Source: an uncultured Acidimicrobiales bacterium
Lineage (GTDB): Bacteria > Actinomycetota > Acidimicrobiia > Acidimicrobiales > Aldehydirespiratoraceae
Reading direction: 5' to 3'
Assembly: GCA_938091985.1 (NCBI GenBank)
Contig: CALKOE010000143.1
Coordinates: forward strand, 1 to 9,211
DNA length: 9,211 nt
The position numbers and the translations under genes are program-made. The notes under the pieces were generated by a model that was not told the DNA's origin, ran no database searches, and was given only the letters and a program-made list of their open reading frames with translations. Of the stretch, positions 6,469 to 9,211 are shown piece by piece. Position 1 is the stretch's first letter; each line of letters starts with the position of its first letter.

Positions 6469-7341
6469 TCACGCGGTGGAAATGATTGTCGGGGAGGAGA
6501 CCGGTTGGTCCGGGTCGAAGTAGGGCGCCGTGCCGTCGATCTCGCAGCGGCGGACGATACGGCGCTGGGGCCAGTGATCGGCGGCCGCTCGATGCAGCGT
6601 GGCCCGTTCGTCCCAGATCGCGAGGTCGCCATCGCGCCATTGCCACCGGCAATGGAGGCGCGGATCGTTGACGTGTTCGCCCAGGTACCGGAGTAGCGCC
6701 GCGTTTTCGGCGTCGGTCAACTCGTTGATGCGACGGATGAAGTTTCGGGCCCACAGCAGTGCTCGTTTGCCGGTCTCGGGGTGGGTCCGCACCATCGGGT
6801 GCACGACGGCCGGATAGTTGTCTCTGAGTCCGTGCACGAGCTCGTGGTTCGGGTCGCCGGTCTTTTCGATCATCCGCCGGATGAATCCCTCGTTGTCGTG
6901 GGTGACCGTGAGTCCACAGAGGAACTCCTGCATCACTGGAGAGAGCAGCTCGTAGGCCTTCGTGGCGGAGCACCAGAGCGTGTCGCCGCCGACCTCGGGC
7001 TTCAGTTCCATATGGAGAAGCGCGTACGCCGGCGGTGTCGCGGTCCAGGTCACATCGGTGTGCCAGGTGTCGGCCTTGTTGGGGCTGTCGCGTCCGTCTT
7101 CGATCACCGTCATGGTCGGTTCGGTCGAGCCCATCAGCCGAGCGACCGGGAACACCGATGGAGTGCCGAACCGCCGACCGAGGTCGAAGTGTTCGGCTTC
7201 GGTCAGACCGACCTCGCGAAAGAAGATGACTTCGTGCTCCAAGAGCGCGGCCTTGATGGCCGGGAAGTCGTCGCCCGGGTCGCGAACCTCGACACCTCGA
7301 ATCTCCGCGCCCAGCGCGCCCGTGACGGGAATGATCTCCAT
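6469..7341 (-). CDS. TauD/TfdA family Fe(II)/2-oxoglutarate-dependent dioxygenase
   Basis: The 290-residue enzyme has the double-stranded beta-helix fold of taurine and 2,4-D dioxygenases, which couple 2-oxoglutarate decarboxylation to hydroxylation of a small organic substrate. The iron triad is intact: H94 and D96 (TWHTDVTW) and H250 (ERATLHRAAADH). The 2-oxoglutarate-binding arginines R261 and R265 (PQRRIVRRCEIDG) sit 11 and 15 residues after the distal His, the same spacing as in E. coli TauD. Other family marks are GAEIRGVEV near the N-terminus, HEVIFFRE and GRRFGTP. VVHPMVRTHPETGKRALLW is the conserved mid-domain strand with its HP motif. The start at 7341 has TAACGT 6 nt upstream. It is the first gene of a two-gene unit with the SMP-30 lactonase. 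The substrate cannot be read, and taurine should not be assumed. Confidence 0.93.
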   Translation of the reverse strand: MEIIPVTGALGAEIRGVEVRDPGDDFPAIKAALLEHEVIFFREVGLTEAEHFDLGRRFGTPSVFPVARLMGSTEPTMTVIEDGRDSPNKADTWHTDVTWTATPPAYALLHMELKPEVGGDTLWCSATKAYELLSPVMQEFLCGLTVTHDNEGFIRRMIEKTGDPNHELVHGLRDNYPAVVHPMVRTHPETGKRALLWARNFIRRINELTDAENAALLRYLGEHVNDPRLHCRWQWRDGDLAIWDERATLHRAAADHWPQRRIVRRCEIDGTAPYFDPDQPVSSPTIISTA

Positions 7342-7347
7342 GGCCGG

Positions 7348-7376
7348 ACGTTATGCGCAGAGAATTGCGCTCACAA
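7348..7376 (-). promoter_or_regulatory. promoter of the dioxygenase-lactonase unit
   Basis: On the minus strand TTGTGA (7371-7376, 4 of 6 to TTGACA), a 17-bp spacer and TAACGT (7348-7353) are followed by 6 nt and the ATG at 7341. It is the best two-part promoter in the window and again implies a leaderless message. Confidence 0.55.
7355..7370. promoter_or_regulatory. inverted repeat in the promoter spacer, possible operator
   Basis: GCGCA (7355-7359), six bases (GAGAAT) and TGCGC (7366-7370) form a perfect dyad that fills almost exactly the spacer between the -35 and -10 boxes of the dioxygenase promoter. A repressor, or a MerR-type activator that reshapes the spacer, could bind here (inference). 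No regulator gene lies in the window. Confidence 0.4.
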
Positions 7377-7414
7377 GGTTGGACTTTGGCTGCCTGACGC
7401 GGTGAAGTAGTGAG

Positions 7415-8125
7415 ATGAAGCTCCGCGTCCCTGTGGCTGGCATCGTTGCCGGCATCGCCCTGTTTGCGACCGCGTGTGGAGGTGGCGGCGATTCCGATGC
7501 TGGTTCCGCGCCGGTCTTGATCCAGCAAGGATCGCAAAGTGTCGACACCTCAGACCTGGTGACCACCACTGTTGCCTCGGTGGACGGAAACGCAGGTGGT
7601 GCCGCCGAGGGCGAAGGCGGAGACGGCGGTGATGGGGTCGAGCCGGTCGGCGATGACACGTCGGCGACCACCACGTTGCCGCAGAACGAGCAGAGCGAGT
7701 CGGAAAACATCGATGACTTGTTCACGGCCATGCGTACGTTCAACTCGTGCCTCGAGGACGAGGGTCAGCCGTTCATTGGATTCGACCCGAACGCACCCGA
7801 CGATGATCCTCGGCGATCGCCGGCCTATCTCGAGGCGCTCGGTAAGTGTGCGGCGGTGAGTCAGATCCAAGAGGCCCTGGCCTCTGCCGACCTCGGATCC
7901 GAGGGCAAGACGCCCGAAGAGATCGAGGAGCGCAACCGTGGGCTCATCGGGTTTGCTGACTGCTTGAAGGGGCGCGGCTGGAATCCGCAGCCGTTCGAGC
8001 CCGACGAGAACGGGCTGCTCGAGGTCGGCGATCTCGGAGCTCCAGAGGGCGAGAACCTCTTCGAAAGCGCCGACATGGACGACTGTCGCCGCATCGGCAC
8101 CGAACAGGCCGAGGCGGAGGGCTGA
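7415..8125 (+). CDS. lipoprotein with a duplicated Cys-pair (CMRxxG-like) domain
   Basis: This is a 236-residue exported protein. Residues 1-20 are a signal peptide ending FATAC, with Cys21 the likely lipid anchor, followed by GGGGDSD. Residues about 40-100 are a Gly/Glu/Asp/Thr-rich spacer. The rest holds two similar units. Unit 1: FNSCLEDEG, then FDPN, then RSPAYLEALGKCAAV (C112, C145). Unit 2: FADCLKGRGW, then FEPDE, then DMDDCRRIG (C183, C224). Each has the pattern F-x-x-C-L-x-x-x-G, an FxP about ten residues later and a second Cys. It resembles the FxxCMRxHG-containing lipoproteins of Actinobacteria, whose function is not settled. The two Cys in each unit could form a disulfide (inference). 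The ATG at 7415 has only a degenerate TGAAGT 6 nt upstream. The gene is divergent from the dioxygenase across 73 bp. Confidence 0.8.
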   Translation: MKLRVPVAGIVAGIALFATACGGGGDSDAGSAPVLIQQGSQSVDTSDLVTTTVASVDGNAGGAAEGEGGDGGDGVEPVGDDTSATTTLPQNEQSESENIDDLFTAMRTFNSCLEDEGQPFIGFDPNAPDDDPRRSPAYLEALGKCAAVSQIQEALASADLGSEGKTPEEIEERNRGLIGFADCLKGRGWNPQPFEPDENGLLEVGDLGAPEGENLFESADMDDCRRIGTEQAEAEG

Positions 8126-8133
8126 GTCGCCCG

Positions 8134-8148
8134 GCCAGACGATCTGGC
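8134..8148. terminator. short perfect hairpin after the lipoprotein gene
   Basis: GCCAGA-CGA-TCTGGC is a perfect 6-bp stem with a 3-nt loop in the 59-bp gap between the lipoprotein stop and ribH. GC-rich bases rather than a T-run follow it. It could be a weak terminator or a protein-binding dyad. Confidence 0.3.
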
Positions 8149-8172
8149 TCGGCGCGCGCGGGGCCGCTGTCG

Positions 8173-8178
8173 TAGCCT
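8173..8178 (+). promoter_or_regulatory. -10 box of leaderless lumazine synthase gene
   Basis: TAGCCT is followed by 6 nt (GCGGTG) and the ATG at 8185. The GTG just before the ATG falls within the spacer, so the promoter position argues for starting at the ATG. No FMN riboswitch-like leader fits in this short gap. Confidence 0.5.
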
Positions 8179-8184
8179 GCGGTG

Positions 8185-8631
8185 ATGACCGACGCAGCCA
8201 GTCCTCGCCTCGCCTTCGTTCAGTCCATGTGGCACGACGACATCGTCGGTCGTGCCAAGGACGGCTTCACTGAGATCGCCGGAGCGCATGCCGAGATCGA
8301 GTACTTCTCGGTGCCCGGCGCGTTCGAGATCCCGCTCTTCGTTCGCAACCTCGCCGACACCGATCGCTTCGACGGCATCGTTGCCGCGGGCTTCGTGGTC
8401 GACGGCGGGGTCTACCGCCACGAGTTTGTGGCCGACGCGGTGATCGGTGGGCTGATGCGAGTCCAACTCGACACGTCGGTGCCCGTGTTCTCCTGTGTGC
8501 TCACGCCGCAGATGTTCCACGAACACAACGATCATGTGGAGTTCTTCACCACGCACATGATCGGCAAGGGTCAAGAGGTTGCGCGTTGTGCGCTCGCCAC
8601 CCTCGAGGCGCGGGCAGCACTCGTCGGCTGA
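8185..8631 (+). CDS. ribH: 6,7-dimethyl-8-ribityllumazine synthase, type II (RibH2-like)
   Basis: The 148-residue enzyme is predicted to condense 5-amino-6-ribitylaminouracil with 3,4-dihydroxy-2-butanone 4-phosphate, the next-to-last step of riboflavin synthesis. Substrate-site features are W16 (QSMWHDDIV, the aromatic that stacks on the pyrimidine), SVPGAFEIPL (42-51), and GFVVDGGVYRHEFVADAV (69-86) with H79 as probable catalytic base. VPVFSCVLTPQMFHEH (99-114) completes the site. The VVDGGxYRHEFVA form, in place of the usual RGATxHxEYV, is characteristic of type II lumazine synthases (as in Brucella and Mesorhizobium RibH2), which are decamers rather than 60-mers. Length is close to the family's roughly 150-160. 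No other rib gene is nearby, so it may be a second copy beside a main rib operon elsewhere (inference). It ends 3 nt before a convergent hydrolase gene. Confidence 0.88.
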   Translation: MTDAASPRLAFVQSMWHDDIVGRAKDGFTEIAGAHAEIEYFSVPGAFEIPLFVRNLADTDRFDGIVAAGFVVDGGVYRHEFVADAVIGGLMRVQLDTSVPVFSCVLTPQMFHEHNDHVEFFTTHMIGKGQEVARCALATLEARAALVG

Positions 8632-8634
8632 GCC

Positions 8635-9211
8635 CTACGGCACCGTCGTCGGCACCGTCGTGGTCGTCGACGTGGTCGAAGGTGGGATGTAGACGCCCGC
8701 CAAGACGGTGTCGAGCCAGTTCACCTGCGCCTGGAACACACTCACGCCGGGCGAGAACTCGGTGGTGAAGAGATCGAAGCCGTGGCCGACGCCTTCGTTG
8801 GCAAAGAGGACATAGTCCTGTCCGACCAGATCGGCTTGGGTGACGATCTCGGTGGTCAGCGCATAGGGCACGAGCGTGTCGGCGGTGCCATGGCTGATGA
8901 AGAGCTGCGGTTCGGCGTAGATGTAGCCCGGCGCGGTGAAGGCGCCGCCCGGCCCGTCGATGAAGGTCGCGGCGTCGCCGGGGGTGTTGGCCCAGCCGTA
9001 GCCGCCCCAGTTGTCGACCACCGCAGCGATCGGTGGCCGTTCGATGCCGTAGTCGTCGAGTGCGAAACCGACATAGAGCGCAGCAATCGATCCGGCGGAG
9101 TTGCCCATGAGGACGGTGTTCCACATGTCGATCTCGGGTCGTGCATGAAGGAAGTCGATGGCGTAGAGGATGTCGTCGACCGCGGCGATCGCTGCCGTCG
9201 TCTGGTTCGAG
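8635..9211 (-). CDS. alpha/beta hydrolase, C-terminal part (partial at right edge)
   Basis: The last 192 codons are present and the N-terminus lies beyond the window. The frame stays open from the edge (reading SNQTTAAIAAVDDIL...), so the ATG at 9126 is internal, not the start. The catalytic triad is visible: Ser in the nucleophile elbow MGNSAGS (codon 9097-9099), Asp in SHGTADTLVPY, and His in GVGHGFD. The helix before the elbow (AAVDDILYAIDFLHARPEI) and the strand WNTVLMGNSAG follow the esterase/lipase pattern. The protein ends in a Thr-rich tail (PPSTTSTTTTVPTTVP), as in exported Acidimicrobiia proteins, so it is probably secreted or surface-bound, though any signal peptide is out of view. 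The substrate is unknown. A carboxylesterase or polyester depolymerase-like role is possible. Confidence 0.85.
   Translation of the reverse strand, partial: SNQTTAAIAAVDDILYAIDFLHARPEIDMWNTVLMGNSAGSIAALYVGFALDDYGIERPPIAAVVDNWGGYGWANTPGDAATFIDGPGGAFTAPGYIYAEPQLFISHGTADTLVPYALTTEIVTQADLVGQDYVLFANEGVGHGFDLFTTEFSPGVSVFQAQVNWLDTVLAGVYIPPSTTSTTTTVPTTVP
8638..8661 (-). repeat. two tandem 12-bp units encoding TTVP-TTVP
   Basis: CGGCACCGTCGT occurs twice back to back (8638-8649 and 8650-8661). On the minus strand the pair encodes the last residues of the hydrolase (TTVPTTVP). Identical codons in both units suggest recent expansion of the Thr-rich tail by slippage. Confidence 0.75.

Noticed and set aside
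6452..7537. 361-codon open frame on the minus strand in another frame over the TauD gene
   Set aside because: The sequence is Arg/Ser/Pro-rich and out of frame with the intact iron and 2-oxoglutarate motifs of the dioxygenase.
8126..8184. FMN riboswitch upstream of ribH
   Set aside because: The gap is 59 bp with only a 6-bp hairpin, and the start appears leaderless. An FMN riboswitch needs well over 100 nt.

Overview
The window is high-GC DNA that looks like an uncultured or marine actinobacterium of the class Acidimicrobiia (Ilumatobacter-like). This rests on three things: Thr-rich linkers of the TTTTV/TTTTE type in exported proteins, CMR-x-x-G-type lipoproteins, and TANNNT -10 boxes sitting 6-7 nt in front of start codons (leaderless genes). 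The taxonomic call is inference. There are eleven genes with a visible start plus one that enters from the right edge. No tRNA, rRNA, CRISPR array, transposase, phage gene or recognisable defence system was seen. No stretch longer than about 90 bases lacks a gene.

Layout, left to right. (1) 1-314, minus: start of an exported lipoprotein that looks like a secreted alpha/beta hydrolase, cut by the window edge. (2) 399-1049, plus: FMN nitroreductase, the one gene with a clear Shine-Dalgarno. (3) 1069-1578, minus: split-barrel flavin/F420 protein of the PPOX superfamily, convergent with the nitroreductase over a strong hairpin. (4) 1608-3611, plus: HyuA-type hydantoinase/oxoprolinase, divergent from (3) with only 29 bp between the starts. 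(5) 3655-4467, plus: class I SAM methyltransferase. (6) 4482-4979, plus: flavin reductase-like protein. (7) 4983-5522, minus: two-helix membrane protein of unknown function. (8) and (9) 5556-6455 and 6469-7341, minus: an SMP-30/regucalcin-type lactonase and a TauD/TfdA dioxygenase, apparently one operon with the dioxygenase first. (10) 7415-8125, plus: lipoprotein with a duplicated Cys-pair domain. (11) 8185-8631, plus: type II lumazine synthase (RibH2-like). (12) 8635-9211, minus: C-terminal part of an alpha/beta hydrolase with a Thr-Val-Pro tail.

How the genes work together is only partly readable. The dioxygenase and lactonase form the one convincing functional unit: oxidative attack on a small organic substrate, then a lactone- or sugar-acid-type step. 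Four of the twelve genes make or use flavins (nitroreductase, PPOX-like, flavin reductase-like, lumazine synthase), but they are spread over both strands and do not form an operon. The HyuA homologue has no HyuB partner next to it.

The strongest non-gene signal is transcriptional. Seven of eleven visible starts carry TANNNT exactly 6 or 7 nt before the ATG, two more have a near match at 6 nt, and none of these nine has a convincing ribosome binding site. Nearly every gene therefore seems to be its own leaderless transcription unit. I did not find a convincing new biological system.
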